From: Chryseobacterium sp. Marseille-Q5410 | GTDB lineage: Bacteria; Bacteroidota; Bacteroidia; Flavobacteriales; Weeksellaceae | DNA: 64,000 bases | Assembly: GCA_946892665.1 (NCBI GenBank) | Contig: CAMPOT010000001.1 | Coordinates: 372,001 to 436,000 of the forward strand | Reading direction: 5' to 3' | In this document: in pieces, positions 1 to 10,288 of the stretch | Layout: each line of letters opens with the position of its first letter | How positions within the stretch are numbered: the stretch's first letter is position 1 | The notes under the pieces: generated by a model | What the model saw: the letters and a program-made list of their open reading frames with translations, nothing else | What the model was told of the DNA's origin: nothing | Databases searched by the model: none | Program-made: the position numbers and the translations under genes

Positions 1-113
1 ATTTAGCCGGAACCACTTTGGAATATTCGGGAGGATTGAACGGTAAAGGTTTTGTTTTTAATAATCCCAATGCAAGCAGAACCTGCGGTTGTGGGGAATC
101 TTTTTCCCTTTAA
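1..113 (+). CDS. HesB/IscA/SufA-family Fe-S carrier, 3' end only
   Basis: Only the last 36 codons are inside the window; the frame opens at base 3 and ends with TAA at 111-113. The C-terminus reads [11 protein letters not shown]. The Cys-Gly-Cys pair is the hallmark of A-type Fe-S carriers, where it binds a cluster together with one upstream Cys that is outside the window. It lies directly upstream of sufBCD on the same strand, as sufA-like genes often do, so it probably delivers clusters made by that machinery. The family call is firm; calling it SufA rather than IscA is inference from its position. Confidence 0.85.
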   Translation, partial: LAGTTLEYSGGLNGKGFVFNNPNASRTCGCGESFSL

Positions 114-206
114 TTAAAAGATCAAATGTTTTTTGTAAAATATTATAAAAAATATTATTAATCTTGAAATTTAATTAATGATTGCTAAATATTTTCCATA
201 AAGTTG

Positions 207-232
207 TCGATAATCAATCGTAAATCGATAAT
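207..232 (+). promoter_or_regulatory. Direct repeat in the sufB leader
   Basis: The 170-bp AT-rich gap upstream of sufB holds two copies of TCGATAAT (207-214 and 225-232) with an 18-bp period. A repeat of this kind could be an operator, but no regulator of suf is encoded here and no clear TAnnTTTG box was found in the gap. The repeat is directly visible; its function is speculative. Confidence 0.25.
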
Positions 233-283
233 AAAAAAAGAAACTATTTTTTTAATCATCTAATTTTTTAATCATTTAATTAA

Positions 284-1729
284 ATGAAATATACAGAAGA
301 CGACTTACGGGTCGATTTAGAAAACCAAAAATACGAATTCGGCTTCGAAACAGATATTGAGTATGAAGATTTTCCTACAGGTCTGAATGAGGACATCGTA
401 AAAATGATTTCTGCCAAGAAAAATGAGCCGGAATGGATGACCGAGTGGAGACTCGAAGCTTTTCGAATTTGGCAGAAAATGGAAGAGCCAAATTGGGCCA
501 ATGTGAAATATGAAAAACCTGATTTTCAAGCTATTAAATATTACGCTGCTCCAAAGAAAAAACCGGAATTGGCAAGTTTAGATGAAGTAGATCCGGAACT
601 TTTAAAGACTTTCGAAAAATTAGGAATCAACATCGAAGAGCAGAAAAGACTTTCCGGTGTTGCTGTAGATATCGTGATGGATTCCGTTTCGGTGAAAACA
701 ACCTTTCAGGATACTTTGATGGAGAAAGGAATCATTTTCTGCGCGATTTCCGATGCTATTCAAAATCACCCGGATTTGGTGAAAAAATACATCGGAAAAG
801 TAGTTCCTCGAGGCGATAATTTCTATGCAGCGCTCAATTCTGCAGTTTTTTCCGACGGAAGTTTTTGCTACATTCCAAAAGGAGTGAAGTGTCCGATGGA
901 GCTTTCAACTTATTTCCGAATCAACCAGTCTGGAAGTGGACAGTTTGAAAGAACACTTTTGATTGCCGATGAAGGCAGTTATGTATCTTATTTGGAAGGT
1001 TGTACTGCGCCATCACGAGACGAAAACCAATTGCACGCAGCGGTGGTGGAATTAATCGCGATGGATGATGCTGAAATTAAATATTCAACCGTTCAAAACT
1101 GGTATCCCGGAAATGAAGAAGGAAAAGGTGGCGTTTTCAATTTCGTAACCAAAAGAGGAATTTGTGAGAAAAATGCAAAAATTTCTTGGACCCAAGTGGA
1201 AACCGGTTCTGCCGTTACCTGGAAATATCCTTCCTGCATTTTGAAAGGCGATAATTCGATCGGAGAGTTTTATTCCATCGCGGTGACCAACAATCACCAA
1301 TATGCCGATACCGGAACTAAAATGATCCACATCGGAAGAAATACGAAATCAACCATTATTTCTAAAGGAATTTCTGCAGGAAAATCCAATAATTCTTACC
1401 GCGGTTTGGTGAAAGTAATGCCTTCCGCAAAGGGAGCAAGAAACTTCTCGCAATGTGATTCGCTTTTGATGGGTAATGAATGTGGAGCACACACTTTTCC
1501 TTATATCGAAATCAAAGATCCTACCGCGCAATTGGAGCACGAAGCTACCACTTCTAAAATCGGTGAAGATCAAATTTTTTACTGTAACCAACGAGGAATC
1601 AATACCGAAAAAGCCATCGCATTGATTGTAAATGGATTTGGGAAAGAAGTTTTGAACAAATTGCCAATGGAATTTGCAATCGAAGCACAAAAATTACTGG
1701 AAATTTCTCTCGAAGGATCAGTTGGATAA
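284..1729 (+). CDS. sufB: Fe-S cluster scaffold protein SufB
   Basis: A 481-residue protein of normal SufB length. In the SufBCD complex SufB is the cytoplasmic scaffold on which a new Fe-S cluster is built from persulfide sulfur and iron. The SufB/SufD beta-helix core fills the C-terminal two thirds, with the family's Cys-containing stretches ([18 protein letters not shown] near residue 195 and [16 protein letters not shown] near 238) and the C-terminal [17 protein letters not shown] segment. The start ATG follows an AT-rich leader with no competing upstream start. SufC begins 56 bp downstream and sufD follows it, an operon order typical of Bacteroidota. Confidence 0.97.
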   Translation: MKYTEDDLRVDLENQKYEFGFETDIEYEDFPTGLNEDIVKMISAKKNEPEWMTEWRLEAFRIWQKMEEPNWANVKYEKPDFQAIKYYAAPKKKPELASLDEVDPELLKTFEKLGINIEEQKRLSGVAVDIVMDSVSVKTTFQDTLMEKGIIFCAISDAIQNHPDLVKKYIGKVVPRGDNFYAALNSAVFSDGSFCYIPKGVKCPMELSTYFRINQSGSGQFERTLLIADEGSYVSYLEGCTAPSRDENQLHAAVVELIAMDDAEIKYSTVQNWYPGNEEGKGGVFNFVTKRGICEKNAKISWTQVETGSAVTWKYPSCILKGDNSIGEFYSIAVTNNHQYADTGTKMIHIGRNTKSTIISKGISAGKSNNSYRGLVKVMPSAKGARNFSQCDSLLMGNECGAHTFPYIEIKDPTAQLEHEATTSKIGEDQIFYCNQRGINTEKAIALIVNGFGKEVLNKLPMEFAIEAQKLLEISLEGSVG

Positions 1730-1785
1730 AAACAGTTTAATAGAAATATTTTTTTATTAAACAAAACTCAAGAAACGAAAACATT

Positions 1786-2529
1786 ATGCTAAATATCAAT
1801 AATTTACACGCTAAAATTGAAGACGGTGTAGAAATCTTAAAAGGTATCAATTTACAAATTAATCCAGGTGAAGTTCATGCGATTATGGGACCCAACGGAG
1901 CTGGAAAATCTACCCTTTCATCGGTTATTGCCGGGAAAGAAGATTACGAAGTAACCGAAGGAGAAATCCTTTTCGAAGGGGAAAATATTAGCGAAGATGC
2001 ACCGGAAGAACGCGCTCACAAAGGAATTTTCCTTTCTTTTCAATATCCGGTAGAAATTCCGGGAGTTTCGGTAACCAACTTTATTAAAGCTGCATTAAAC
2101 GAAACCAGAAAAGCAAACGGTTTGGAAGAAATGCCTGCTAAAGAAATGTTGGCTTTAATCCGTGAAAACTCTGAAAAATTGGGCATTAAAAGAGATTTCC
2201 TTTCAAGATCTTTGAACGAAGGATTCTCCGGAGGTGAGAAAAAAAGAAACGAAATCTTCCAAATGATGATGCTGAATCCAAAATTGGCGATTCTTGATGA
2301 AACCGATTCAGGTTTGGATATCGACGCACTCAGAATTGTTGCAGATGGAGTAAATTCTTTCCGAAATGAAGGCAACGCAGTTTTGCTTATCACTCATTAC
2401 CAAAGACTTTTAGATTATATTCAGCCCGATTTTGTGCATGTTTTGGCAGACGGAAAAATCATTAAAACCGGCGACAAAAACTTAGCACTCGAACTCGAAG
2501 AAAAAGGCTACGACTGGCTTTTAAATTAA
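1786..2529 (+). CDS. sufC: Fe-S assembly ATPase SufC
   Basis: A 247-residue ABC-type ATPase that drives conformational change in the SufBCD scaffold. Visible motifs are Walker [10 protein letters not shown] near residue 35, the ABC signature [10 protein letters not shown] near 148, Walker [13 protein letters not shown] near 166, and an H-loop LLITHYQ near 203. SufC-type ATPases have a SGGE signature and are not linked to a membrane domain, as here. The gene lies between sufB and sufD with short gaps, so the three are probably cotranscribed. Confidence 0.97.
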   Translation: MLNINNLHAKIEDGVEILKGINLQINPGEVHAIMGPNGAGKSTLSSVIAGKEDYEVTEGEILFEGENISEDAPEERAHKGIFLSFQYPVEIPGVSVTNFIKAALNETRKANGLEEMPAKEMLALIRENSEKLGIKRDFLSRSLNEGFSGGEKKRNEIFQMMMLNPKLAILDETDSGLDIDALRIVADGVNSFRNEGNAVLLITHYQRLLDYIQPDFVHVLADGKIIKTGDKNLALELEEKGYDWLLN

Positions 2530-2576
2530 TTATTTCGATTTTTTTTACAACGCCTTTGCGTTAAAACAAGTACAAA

Positions 2577-3884
2577 ATGGCTTTATTAGAAAATATACAA
2601 AATAATCACCCGGCTTTTTTAGAAACCCTGAAACACCGTTTCCTCGATAATCAGCGCCATTCAGCGTTGAATAAATTCTTCGAACTGGGAATTCCTACCA
2701 AAAAAGACGAAGAATACAGATACACCAATTTACGCGAAATTACGGAGAAAGACTATAATTTTTTCCCTACAGAAACGCATACCATCAGTAAAGAGCAAAT
2801 TGCCGAGCTTCACCTTGGGGAAGAAAATTTCGACTGGATTGTCTTTATCAATGGGCAATTGCACAAAGAACTTTCAAAAATCTCCATTGAAAATGTAGAG
2901 TTTCTGTCTTTCAACTTTGCTTTAAATGATGAAAAACACCGCGAGGTTTTCGATAATTATTTCAACACCATTGCAGCGAAATATTTGGCTTTCACCAATT
3001 TGAATGAAGCGTTCTGCAAGCACGGTTTTTTCTTGAAAGTTCCGAAAAATATGCTGATCGAGAAGCCAATTCATGTCTTCTATATCTCTCAAAATCAGCA
3101 AGAAAATACCTTTTACAACACCCGAAACTTGCTCATCGCAGAAGCGGGTTCCAAAGTTGAAATCATCGAAAGTCACCACAATTTCGACGATACTTTCGTT
3201 TTCACCAACTCGGTAACCGAAATTTTCACTTACCAAAATGCAAAAGCAGATTGGCATAAAGTGCAAAATGACAGCGATACTTCATATTTGATGGATCACA
3301 CTTTCGCAAAACAGGAACGCGATAGTTTAACCACCGTAAACACCTTTAGTTTCGGCGGAAAACTCGTGAGAAATAACCTTAGTTTCATTCATAACGGCGA
3401 AAATATCAACTCGTTTATGAATGGAATTACCATCATTGGTGGCGAGCAAACTGTGGATCACCACACCGCGGTTCACCACAAAACCCCGAATTGCGAAAGT
3501 TACCAGAACTACAAAGGAATTTTCAAGGACAAATCGCACGGCGTTTTCAACGGGAAAGTTTTTGTAGATAAGATTGCTCAAAAAACCAATGCTTATCAAC
3601 AAAACAACAACGTTTTGCTTAGCGAAGGTGCGTCAATCGATACCAAACCGCAGCTTGAAATTTTTGCTGACGATGTGAAATGTTCGCATGGCTGTACCGT
3701 AGGTCAGCTTAATGAGGATGCGCTTTTCTACCTTCGTGCGCGCGGAATTTCCAAGAAAGAAGCACAAGCGTTACTGCTCTACGCTTTCGCTAATGATGCG
3801 ATGGAAAACATTGATATCGAACCACTTAAAGTGAAAATTTCTAAACTACTCGCCGAAAAACTCGAAGTGGAATTAGAATTTTAG
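2577..3884 (+). CDS. sufD: Fe-S assembly protein SufD
   Basis: A 435-residue SufB paralogue that pairs with SufB on the SufC dimer and helps bring in iron and build the cluster. The N-terminus carries the helical SufD domain (KKDEEYRYTNLREI). The beta-helix follows, and near the C-terminus is the family motif DDVKCSHGCTVGQL with its Cys-Ser-His-Gly-Cys, then LFYLRARGISKKEAQALL. The gene closes the operon: a perfect 7-bp hairpin with a T-run lies 10 bp after the stop. No sufS or sufE follows it, so the cysteine desulfurase must be elsewhere. Confidence 0.97.
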   Translation: MALLENIQNNHPAFLETLKHRFLDNQRHSALNKFFELGIPTKKDEEYRYTNLREITEKDYNFFPTETHTISKEQIAELHLGEENFDWIVFINGQLHKELSKISIENVEFLSFNFALNDEKHREVFDNYFNTIAAKYLAFTNLNEAFCKHGFFLKVPKNMLIEKPIHVFYISQNQQENTFYNTRNLLIAEAGSKVEIIESHHNFDDTFVFTNSVTEIFTYQNAKADWHKVQNDSDTSYLMDHTFAKQERDSLTTVNTFSFGGKLVRNNLSFIHNGENINSFMNGITIIGGEQTVDHHTAVHHKTPNCESYQNYKGIFKDKSHGVFNGKVFVDKIAQKTNAYQQNNNVLLSEGASIDTKPQLEIFADDVKCSHGCTVGQLNEDALFYLRARGISKKEAQALLLYAFANDAMENIDIEPLKVKISKLLAEKLEVELEF

Positions 3885-3893
3885 AAAAATAGA

Positions 3894-3918
3894 AAACGTG
3901 TTTAGGCACGTTTTTTTT
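3894..3918 (+). terminator. Rho-independent terminator after sufBCD
   Basis: The 7-bp stem AAACGTG (3894-3900) pairs perfectly with CACGTTT (3907-3913) around a 6-nt loop and runs into eight T's. It sits just after the sufD stop codon in the transcription direction of the operon. Confidence 0.85.
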
Positions 3919-3927
3919 ATTATTTTT

Positions 3928-4031
3928 GGGCGGACAATTCGCGCTATCCGCTACTACTCCTCAGTCGGCGGCTCCGCTTCGCTCCGCCGCCTCCTTGTGG
4001 GGTAACCGCTACTATCGCGGCCGCAGATTCG
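3928..4031. repeat. GC-rich intergenic repeat-like block
   Basis: About 100 bp of sharply higher GC content sit in an AT-rich intergenic region between the suf terminator and the next gene. The block contains two direct copies of CCGCTACTA (3948-3956 and 4006-4014) flanking a GGCGG...CCGCC core (about 3966-3990) in which CTCCGCTTCGCTCC forms a low-complexity centre. The composition and the layout of flanking repeats around a hairpin suggest a dispersed REP/MITE-like element. Only one copy is in the window, so repeat status cannot be proved here. Confidence 0.45.
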
Positions 4032-4054
4032 TTATCAAAATAAATACCCGAACC

Positions 4055-4561
4055 ATGAATTTAGAGAACATCAACGATCACCTCGAAGCATATAAAAATC
4101 ACGACCAAATCATCGATGCAGCAGAATTTATCATCAGTACTTTTGGTCTGGAACATGAGAATTTCGCAGGATTTGGTTTTCGACCGGAATTGGAACCCGA
4201 CAGAATGCTTCTCACCGCAGAAGGGGAAATTGGTGACCGACAAATGGTGATGATTCCTAAAAACCTTTTCGATTTTGACCTCAACTTAGTCGTGAATATG
4301 TTGGCACATGAGATGTTGCACGTTCGCCAAAAAGCGCCGGAAAATTTGATCGAAGACAAAAACGAGCGCGAGTTTCAGGCATATTACGAAATGCTTTTCC
4401 ACGAAGTTTTCCCGAATGTTCCCGACGTTTCGGATTTCCACAAGAAATTTTTCGGTGGGAAAGCTCTTGAATACTACAAAAGAATGGGAGAGGGTTCCGA
4501 ATTGCAAAACAAATACGCCGAACAAAAATTGGAGGTTGAGCATTTAATTAATTCCCTTTAA
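4055..4561 (+). CDS. Zincin-like metallopeptidase, uncharacterised
   Basis: A 168-residue cytoplasmic-looking protein with no signal peptide. The segment [11 protein letters not shown] carries a classic HExxH zinc motif near residue 86, followed by acidic residues ([13 protein letters not shown]) that could supply the third ligand. I do not recognise a named family. The start was set at ATG 4055, because the frame stays open further upstream only by running through the GC-rich repeat block. The stop overlaps the stop of the convergent mutase gene by 4 bp. Role and substrate are unknown; the peptidase assignment rests on the motif alone. Confidence 0.65.
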   Translation: MNLENINDHLEAYKNHDQIIDAAEFIISTFGLEHENFAGFGFRPELEPDRMLLTAEGEIGDRQMVMIPKNLFDFDLNLVVNMLAHEMLHVRQKAPENLIEDKNEREFQAYYEMLFHEVFPNVPDVSDFHKKFFGGKALEYYKRMGEGSELQNKYAEQKLEVEHLINSL

Positions 4562-6675
4562 TCCAATACTTTCTCCAGAATCTCACAAGCCGATTTTGGC
4601 AAATTCGTTCCCGGTCCGAAAATGTGATCCGCTCCGTTTTGGTAAAGAAATTCGTAATCTTGTTGTGGAATCACACCACCCACAACGATGGTAATATCGT
4701 CTGCACCCAATTTTTTCAATTCTTCAACAACTTGAGGAACCAAAGTTTTATGACCTGCCGCAAGCGAAGAAACGCCCAGAATGTGAATATCATTTTCTAC
4801 CGCCTGTTTGGCGACTTCTTCCGGAGTTTGGAAAAGAGGAGCAACATCCACATCAAATCCCATATCGGCAAATGCAGTGGCTACTACTTTTGCGCCGCGA
4901 TCGTGTCCGTCCTGACCCATTTTTACCACCATAATTCTTGGTCTGCGACCTTCCTGATCTTCAAATTTTTGCGTCAAAGCAACTGCTTTTTCAAAGTATT
5001 CGTTTTTACCTGCATTCATTGCGTAAACTCCTTGTATGGTTCTGATATTGGCTTTGTAGCGTCCGAAACTTTCTTCCATCGCATCGCTCATTTCTCCCAA
5101 AGTTACTCTTCTTCTCGCAGCTTCGATGCAGATTTCTAGTAGGTTTCCTGTTCCGGTTTTGGTGGATTCTTTTAGTTTTTCAATGATTTCGGCTACTTTT
5201 TCGGTATTTCTTTCCGCTTTTATCTGGTTGAGTCTTTCGATTTGTTTTCGGCGAACTTCGGAATTATCGATGTCTAAAATATCGAGTTCCATCTGTTTTT
5301 GGGTAGATTTAAATGAATTGACACCGATAATAAACTCCTCGCCACTATCGATTTTTGCTTGTTTTTTAGCAGCAGCTGCCTCAATTCTCATCTTCGGAAT
5401 TCCGGCTTCGATGGCTTTGGTCATTCCACCTTCTTTTTCTACTTCTTCGATGTATTTCATCGCTTCCTCAATCATTTTTTGGGTTAAACTTTCCACCAAA
5501 TGGCTTCCACCCATTGGATCTACCACATCGCAAATTCCGCTTTCTTGCTGCAGGATAATCTGGGTATTTCTCGCAATTTTCGCAGAGTAATCTGTTGGCA
5601 GAGCGATTGCCTCGTCCAGTGCGTTGGTATGTAGAGATTGTGTTCCGCCTAAAGCAGCAGAAAGTGCTTCAATCGCGGTTCGGGTGATATTGTTGAATGG
5701 TTCTTGCTCGGTTAAGCTCCAACCTGATGTTTGCGAATGGGTTCTTAAAGCTAAAGATTTTTGGTTTTGAGGATTGAATTGCGTTAATAAATTCGCCCAG
5801 ATAAAGCGAGCCGCTCTCATCTTGGCAATTTCCATAAAATGATTCATCCCGATTGCCCAGAAAAACGATAATCTCGGAGCGAAATCATCGATTTTCATTC
5901 CTGCTTTGATTCCTGTTCTGATGTATTCTAAACCATCGGCTAAGGTGTATGCCATTTCCAAAACCGGCGTCGCACCGGCTTCTTGCATGTGATAACCTGA
6001 AATTGAAATGGAATTAAACTTCGGGATATTTTTAGATGTGTATTCAAAAATATCGGCTATAATTTTCATTGATGGGGTTGGTGGATAAATGTAGGTATTT
6101 CGCACCATAAATTCCTTCAAAATATCATTCTGAATGGTGCCGGAAAGTAATTCCTGAGAAACGCCTTGCTCTTCTGCTGCTACAATGTAAAATGCTAAAA
6201 TAGGCAAAACCGCACCATTCATTGTCATCGAAACCGAAATCTGATCCAAGGGAATTTCATTAAACAAAATCTTCATATCCTCTACGGAATCAATCGCTAC
6301 ACCGGCTTTTCCCACGTCGCCCACCACTCTAGGATGGTCGGAATCATATCCTCTGTGCGTCGCCAAATCGAAAGCTACAGACAAACCTTTTTGTCCCGCT
6401 GCAAGGTTTCTACGATAAAATGCGTTGGATTCTTCGGCTGTTGAAAACCCTGCGTATTGCCTAATAGTCCATGGTTTTTGAACGTACATCGTTGAATACG
6501 GTCCGCGCAAATACGGTGAAATTCCCGCTGAGTATTTTTTGTCGGTTAAAGATTTAGAGTCGGCTTCAGTGTATGCAGATTTCATTTCCAAACCATCTTT
6601 TTCAAAAAAGTAGGGAACTTGCTCTTTGTAATCAACTGCAAAATCGGGATTTTTGCTTTGTATTTTTTTGCGCAT
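4558..6675 (-). CDS. scpA: Methylmalonyl-CoA mutase, large (catalytic) subunit
   Basis: A 705-residue B12-dependent mutase that interconverts methylmalonyl-CoA and succinyl-CoA. The N-terminal TIM-barrel holds [20 protein letters not shown] and the [16 protein letters not shown] substrate region. The C-terminal cobalamin-binding domain has DGHDRG near residue 585, SSLAAGH near 632 and GGVIP near 665, so the axial His is present. The length is that of the catalytic subunit; the small subunit (mutA) is not adjacent in the window, being either upstream or elsewhere. It could feed propionate or odd-chain and branched amino-acid carbon into the TCA cycle. It is convergent with the upstream peptidase and shares 4 bp with it. 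Confidence 0.95.
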   Translation of the reverse strand: MRKKIQSKNPDFAVDYKEQVPYFFEKDGLEMKSAYTEADSKSLTDKKYSAGISPYLRGPYSTMYVQKPWTIRQYAGFSTAEESNAFYRRNLAAGQKGLSVAFDLATHRGYDSDHPRVVGDVGKAGVAIDSVEDMKILFNEIPLDQISVSMTMNGAVLPILAFYIVAAEEQGVSQELLSGTIQNDILKEFMVRNTYIYPPTPSMKIIADIFEYTSKNIPKFNSISISGYHMQEAGATPVLEMAYTLADGLEYIRTGIKAGMKIDDFAPRLSFFWAIGMNHFMEIAKMRAARFIWANLLTQFNPQNQKSLALRTHSQTSGWSLTEQEPFNNITRTAIEALSAALGGTQSLHTNALDEAIALPTDYSAKIARNTQIILQQESGICDVVDPMGGSHLVESLTQKMIEEAMKYIEEVEKEGGMTKAIEAGIPKMRIEAAAAKKQAKIDSGEEFIIGVNSFKSTQKQMELDILDIDNSEVRRKQIERLNQIKAERNTEKVAEIIEKLKESTKTGTGNLLEICIEAARRRVTLGEMSDAMEESFGRYKANIRTIQGVYAMNAGKNEYFEKAVALTQKFEDQEGRRPRIMVVKMGQDGHDRGAKVVATAFADMGFDVDVAPLFQTPEEVAKQAVENDIHILGVSSLAAGHKTLVPQVVEELKKLGADDITIVVGGVIPQQDYEFLYQNGADHIFGPGTNLPKSACEILEKVLD

Positions 6676-6807
6676 TATCGTTGGCTTTGTAAAAAAGTAA
6701 AGTTACGCATTTTCGCGAAAATTTCTTAATGAAAAAATCATTGATGATAAGGTCTGAATGGTATGATGATATGAAAGCGTTGTAGTAATTCAAAATCATT
6801 TTTAGAC

Positions 6808-6840
6808 ATAAAAAAACTCCCATTTTGCAATGAGAGCTTT
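6808..6840 (-). terminator. Terminator downstream of prfA
   Basis: Read on the minus strand, CTCTCATT (6829-6836) pairs with AATGGGAG (6817-6824) around GCAA with one mismatch, and is followed by seven T's. It lies 24-56 bp past the prfA stop codon. Confidence 0.75.
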
Positions 6841-6863
6841 ACTGTTATTTTTGTAGTTTAGGT

Positions 6864-7949
6864 TTAATAATTATCCTCTTCTCCTTTCATTTTCTCGGCA
6901 TTTTCAGCCATGATCACCGCGTCGATCATTTCTTGCATATCGCCGTTCATGTAGGCGTCCAAATTATAAATCGATTTGTTCACTCGGTGATCGGTAACTC
7001 TTCCTTGCGGATAATTGTAGGTTTTAATTTTTGCGGAACGGTCGCCAGTTGAAACCATGGTTTTTCTTTGAGCAGCGATGTCTCCCTGAACTTTTTGTAA
7101 TTCAATATCATACAATTTCGTTCTAAGCATTTCCATTGCCAATTCACGGTTTGCCAATTGAGAACGTGCTTGTTGGCAAACTACCACCAGACCGGATGGT
7201 TTGTGCGTTAATTGTACTTTAGTTTCTACTTTGTTTACGTTTTGTCCACCCGCACCTCCAGAACGTGAGGTCTGCATTTCGATATCGGCAGGATTTAATT
7301 CAAAGTCAACTTCTTCCGCTTCCGGCAGAACCGCGACAGTGATCGCTGAGGTGTGAACCCTACCTTGGGATTCGGTTTCGGGAACACGCTGCACACGGTG
7401 AACACCGGATTCGAATTTCATAATTCCGTAAACGCCCTCACCTTCTACCTTCATAATGAGTTCCTTGTACCCCTTGGAAGCTTCGTTGGAATCGGTAATT
7501 TCGTGTCTCCATCCTTTTGTTTTGAAATACATGGAGTAGGCTCGGTACACATCTTCCACAAAAATTGCAGCTTCATCGCCCCCTGTTCCTGCACGAAGTT
7601 CTACGATCACGTTTTTGTCGTCAGCTGGATCTTTTGGAATTAAAAGAACTTTCAGTTCCTCTTCCAAACCGGGAATTTTTTCGATGGCGTCGTTTTTTTC
7701 CATTTTTGCCATTTCAACAAATTCTTTATCCGAGCCATCTGCAATGATTTCATCAGATTCTTCAATGGTCTTCAAAGCTTGTTTATACTGATCGAATACT
7801 GCAACGATTTTTCCCAGATCGCTATATTCTTTATTTAAAGAAGAATATTTTTTTTGATCTGAAATTACATCGGGCTGAATGATAAGGTCTGCAACTTCGT
7901 TGTAGCGTTGTTTTATGGCTTCGAGTTTTGGGATAAGAGACTTTGACAT
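6864..7949 (-). CDS. prfA: Peptide chain release factor 1
   Basis: A 361-residue class I release factor that recognises UAA/UAG in the ribosomal A site and triggers peptide hydrolysis. The catalytic GGQ lies in [22 protein letters not shown], and the C-terminal domain with [24 protein letters not shown] is typical of RF1. The glutamine of GGQ is probably methylated by PrmC, as known for the family. The start was chosen at the ATG before [12 protein letters not shown], which gives the usual RF1 N-terminus. The frame stays open 59 codons further upstream, but that extension has no RF1 homology and runs through a terminator. Confidence 0.97.
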   Translation of the reverse strand: MSKSLIPKLEAIKQRYNEVADLIIQPDVISDQKKYSSLNKEYSDLGKIVAVFDQYKQALKTIEESDEIIADGSDKEFVEMAKMEKNDAIEKIPGLEEELKVLLIPKDPADDKNVIVELRAGTGGDEAAIFVEDVYRAYSMYFKTKGWRHEITDSNEASKGYKELIMKVEGEGVYGIMKFESGVHRVQRVPETESQGRVHTSAITVAVLPEAEEVDFELNPADIEMQTSRSGGAGGQNVNKVETKVQLTHKPSGLVVVCQQARSQLANRELAMEMLRTKLYDIELQKVQGDIAAQRKTMVSTGDRSAKIKTYNYPQGRVTDHRVNKSIYNLDAYMNGDMQEMIDAVIMAENAEKMKGEEDNY

Positions 7950-8026
7950 TTGTAGAAATTTGTGGGTGCAAAGATATGAAAAAAGCACGTAAGAAAAGAA
8001 GCGGACCAATAGTGCGGTTTTTCGCA

Positions 8027-8060
8027 CAAAAAAATCAGTTCCTAAAAATAGAAACTGATT
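8027..8060 (-). terminator. Terminator downstream of the small membrane protein gene
   Basis: On the minus strand AATCAGTT (8053-8060) and AACTGATT (8033-8040) form a perfect 8-bp stem that runs directly into seven T's. It separates the 8127-8411 gene from prfA, so prfA needs its own promoter in the 80 bp between this hairpin and its start. Confidence 0.75.
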
Positions 8061-8126
8061 GGGTATATATTGTTTTGCTTTGTGATTGCTTTTCCCAGGA
8101 TTAATGAGGGAAAGCAATGACATCAA

Positions 8127-8411
8127 CTAGTGATGACCGTGGCTGTCGTGGCTATGCAAGAATGGACCGTGCCCTTTTGGATTGCTGTACGCCAATTCTA
8201 CACCTTCTTGTTCTGTAAGGGTTTTTCTTCTAATATCTTCCGGATCGAAAGGTTTGGTTTTACCGAAATATTCCATCAATCCGGAAGTTAACCAAATTGG
8301 GATTACATATCCGAAGAACATGAAAATACACCAGAATCCTACAAGGGCCATACATACGAAATATACGGTCCAAAGGAACTGATAGAACGGGAAAAATGCT
8401 GATAACATCAT
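8127..8411 (-). CDS. Small membrane protein with His-rich tail
   Basis: A 94-residue protein of unknown function. The first 50 residues are strongly hydrophobic (FFPFYQFLWTVYFVCMALVG followed by IFMFFGYVIPIWL) and give two likely transmembrane helices. The C-terminus is cytosolic-like and ends in a His cluster (PFLHSHDSHGHH) that could bind a divalent metal. It has its own terminator, and 96 bp separate its start from the fumarase stop, so it is probably a single-gene unit. Coding is supported by the clean hydrophobicity pattern; the function is not recognised. Confidence 0.7.
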   Translation of the reverse strand: MMLSAFFPFYQFLWTVYFVCMALVGFWCIFMFFGYVIPIWLTSGLMEYFGKTKPFDPEDIRRKTLTEQEGVELAYSNPKGHGPFLHSHDSHGHH

Positions 8412-8507
8412 TGTTGTAATAGATTTTAGGCAAAAGTAGGATATTTTTTGTTTTTAGACAAAAGATTTCTACTGATTTTTGCGTTGCATAATTGTTTTTA
8501 AGGATTA

Positions 8508-10115
8508 TTAATGTGCAATTGATGCAAAGAAATCATTTCCTTTATCATCTGAAATAATGAAGGCCGGGAAATTTTCGATCTCAATTTTTCTTACTGCTTC
8601 CATTCCGAGCTCTTCAAAATCCACGATTTCTACGGCTTTGATGTTCTCTTTGGCTAAAATCGCAGCAGGTCCACCGATAGAACCAAGATAAAAACCACCG
8701 TGTTTCGCACAAGAATCGGTTACTTCTTTGCTCCTGTTGCCTTTTGCAAGCATAATCATACTTCCGCCATGGCTTTGGAATTCGTCCACATAAACATCCA
8801 TTCTACCTGCGGTTGTAGGACCGAAACTTCCTGAAGCCATTCCTTCCGGAGTTTTAGCAGGACCCGCGTAGTAAATCGGATGGTTTTTGAAATATTCAGG
8901 CATTGGTTTTCCGCTGTCGAGCAGTTCTTTGATTTTTGCATGAGCAATATCTCGCGCAACAATTAAAGTTCCGTTGAGGCTCAAACGCGTTTTGATAGGG
9001 TATTGAGACAATTCTGCTAAAATCTCAGGCATTGGTCTGCTGAGATCAATGGAAACTGCTTTCTCCAAATGAGGTGGAGTTTCAGGCAAAAATCTCTTCG
9101 GATTGGTTTCCAATTGTTCCAAAAAGATCCCGTCGCGCGTGATTTTTCCTTTGATATTTCTGTCAGCTGAACAAGAAACTCCCATTCCGACTGGGCAAGA
9201 AGCTGCGTGACGTGGCAAACGGATAACGCGAACGTCATGGGTTAAATATTTCCCACCAAACTGAGCTCCGATGGAACTTTCCTGGCAAATTTGCTGCACT
9301 CGTTTTTCCCACTCTAAATCGCGGAATGCTTGTCCGCCCATGTTTCCTTCAGTTGGAAGGTGGTCATAATAGCCTGCGCTGGCTTTTTTCACCGCCGCTA
9401 AATTGGCTTCAGCAGAAGTTCCCCCGATCACTAACGCTAAGTGATATGGAGGACAAGCTGCAGTTCCTAAATCCATGATTCTCTCGCGAATAAAAGCTTC
9501 CAAAGATGCATCGTTCAATAGAGATTTTGTTTTTTGGTACAGGAAAGTTTTGTTGGCAGAACCACCACCTTTTGCCAAGAACAGAAATTTGTATTCCTCA
9601 CCTTTTGTGGCATAAATATCAATCTGAGCTGGGAGATTCGAACCGGAGTTTTTCTCCTCGAACATCGTCAATGGAACAACTTGCGAATATCTTAAATTTC
9701 TGTTTTGGTAAGTGTTGTAAATTCCTCGGGAAATCCATTCTGCATCCACAGCACCGGTGTACACATTTTCCCCTTTTTGGGCAACACAAATTGCGGTTCC
9801 GGTATCCTGACAACTCGGCAAAGCGCCTTCAACAGCTACTGCAGCATTTTGCAACAAATTATAGGCAACAAAACGATCGTTGTCCGTTGCTTCCGGATCG
9901 TCGATGATGTTGCGAAGTTTCTGTAAATGGGATGATCGAAGCATAAAAGAAACATCAGCCAAAGCATGTTCCGCGAGAAGTTCCAGCGCTCTTGGATCCA
10001 CACTAAGAATTTCTCTACCGCCGAGGTATTCTATTTTTAAATATTCAGAACTGAGTTTTTTGTATTGGGTATCGTCTTTTTCGATAGGAAAAGGTTCCTG
10101 GTATTGAAATTCCAT
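8508..10115 (-). CDS. Fumarate hydratase, class I ([4Fe-4S])
   Basis: A 535-residue class I fumarase that interconverts fumarate and malate with an oxygen-labile [4Fe-4S] cluster. The N-terminal catalytic domain includes [41 protein letters not shown] and [15 protein letters not shown], which contribute the conserved cluster cysteines. The C-terminal beta domain holds [24 protein letters not shown]. It is of the single-chain FumA/FumB type. Its 5' end faces fumC across 173 bp, so the two fumarases are divergently transcribed from one control region. Confidence 0.95.
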   Translation of the reverse strand: MEFQYQEPFPIEKDDTQYKKLSSEYLKIEYLGGREILSVDPRALELLAEHALADVSFMLRSSHLQKLRNIIDDPEATDNDRFVAYNLLQNAAVAVEGALPSCQDTGTAICVAQKGENVYTGAVDAEWISRGIYNTYQNRNLRYSQVVPLTMFEEKNSGSNLPAQIDIYATKGEEYKFLFLAKGGGSANKTFLYQKTKSLLNDASLEAFIRERIMDLGTAACPPYHLALVIGGTSAEANLAAVKKASAGYYDHLPTEGNMGGQAFRDLEWEKRVQQICQESSIGAQFGGKYLTHDVRVIRLPRHAASCPVGMGVSCSADRNIKGKITRDGIFLEQLETNPKRFLPETPPHLEKAVSIDLSRPMPEILAELSQYPIKTRLSLNGTLIVARDIAHAKIKELLDSGKPMPEYFKNHPIYYAGPAKTPEGMASGSFGPTTAGRMDVYVDEFQSHGGSMIMLAKGNRSKEVTDSCAKHGGFYLGSIGGPAAILAKENIKAVEIVDFEELGMEAVRKIEIENFPAFIISDDKGNDFFASIAH

Positions 10116-10288
10116 TTTTTAATAAACTTTTTTGAGAGTGTAAAAGTACAGAATTTAGAGTTTCTAATAAAATGTATTATCAATGGTATTATTTTAAAAT
10201 AGATATAAATTTTTCCTTATATCTGAATTACTTAACTTTATAAGGTCAAAATAAATCTATCATAAATTCTTTAATTAAAATTATTACA

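Noticed and set aside
3926-4054. N-terminal extension of the HExxH protein through the GC-rich block
   Set aside because: The extension is a translation of the repeat-like block with biased composition; the ATG at 4055 fits the following globular protein.
4624-5139. Antisense ORF of 171 codons inside methylmalonyl-CoA mutase
   Set aside because: Shadow of a well-conserved gene; the translation has no domain or signal.
8012-8026. GTGCG/CGCAC hairpin taken as a second terminator
   Set aside because: On the minus strand the T-run precedes the stem, and on the plus strand an A-run follows, so it does not fit intrinsic termination; the neighbouring AATCAGTT hairpin does.
7950-8126. Open reading frame extension upstream of prfA adding 59 residues
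   Set aside because: The extension lacks RF1 similarity and runs through a terminator hairpin; the ATG at 7949 gives the canonical N-terminus.
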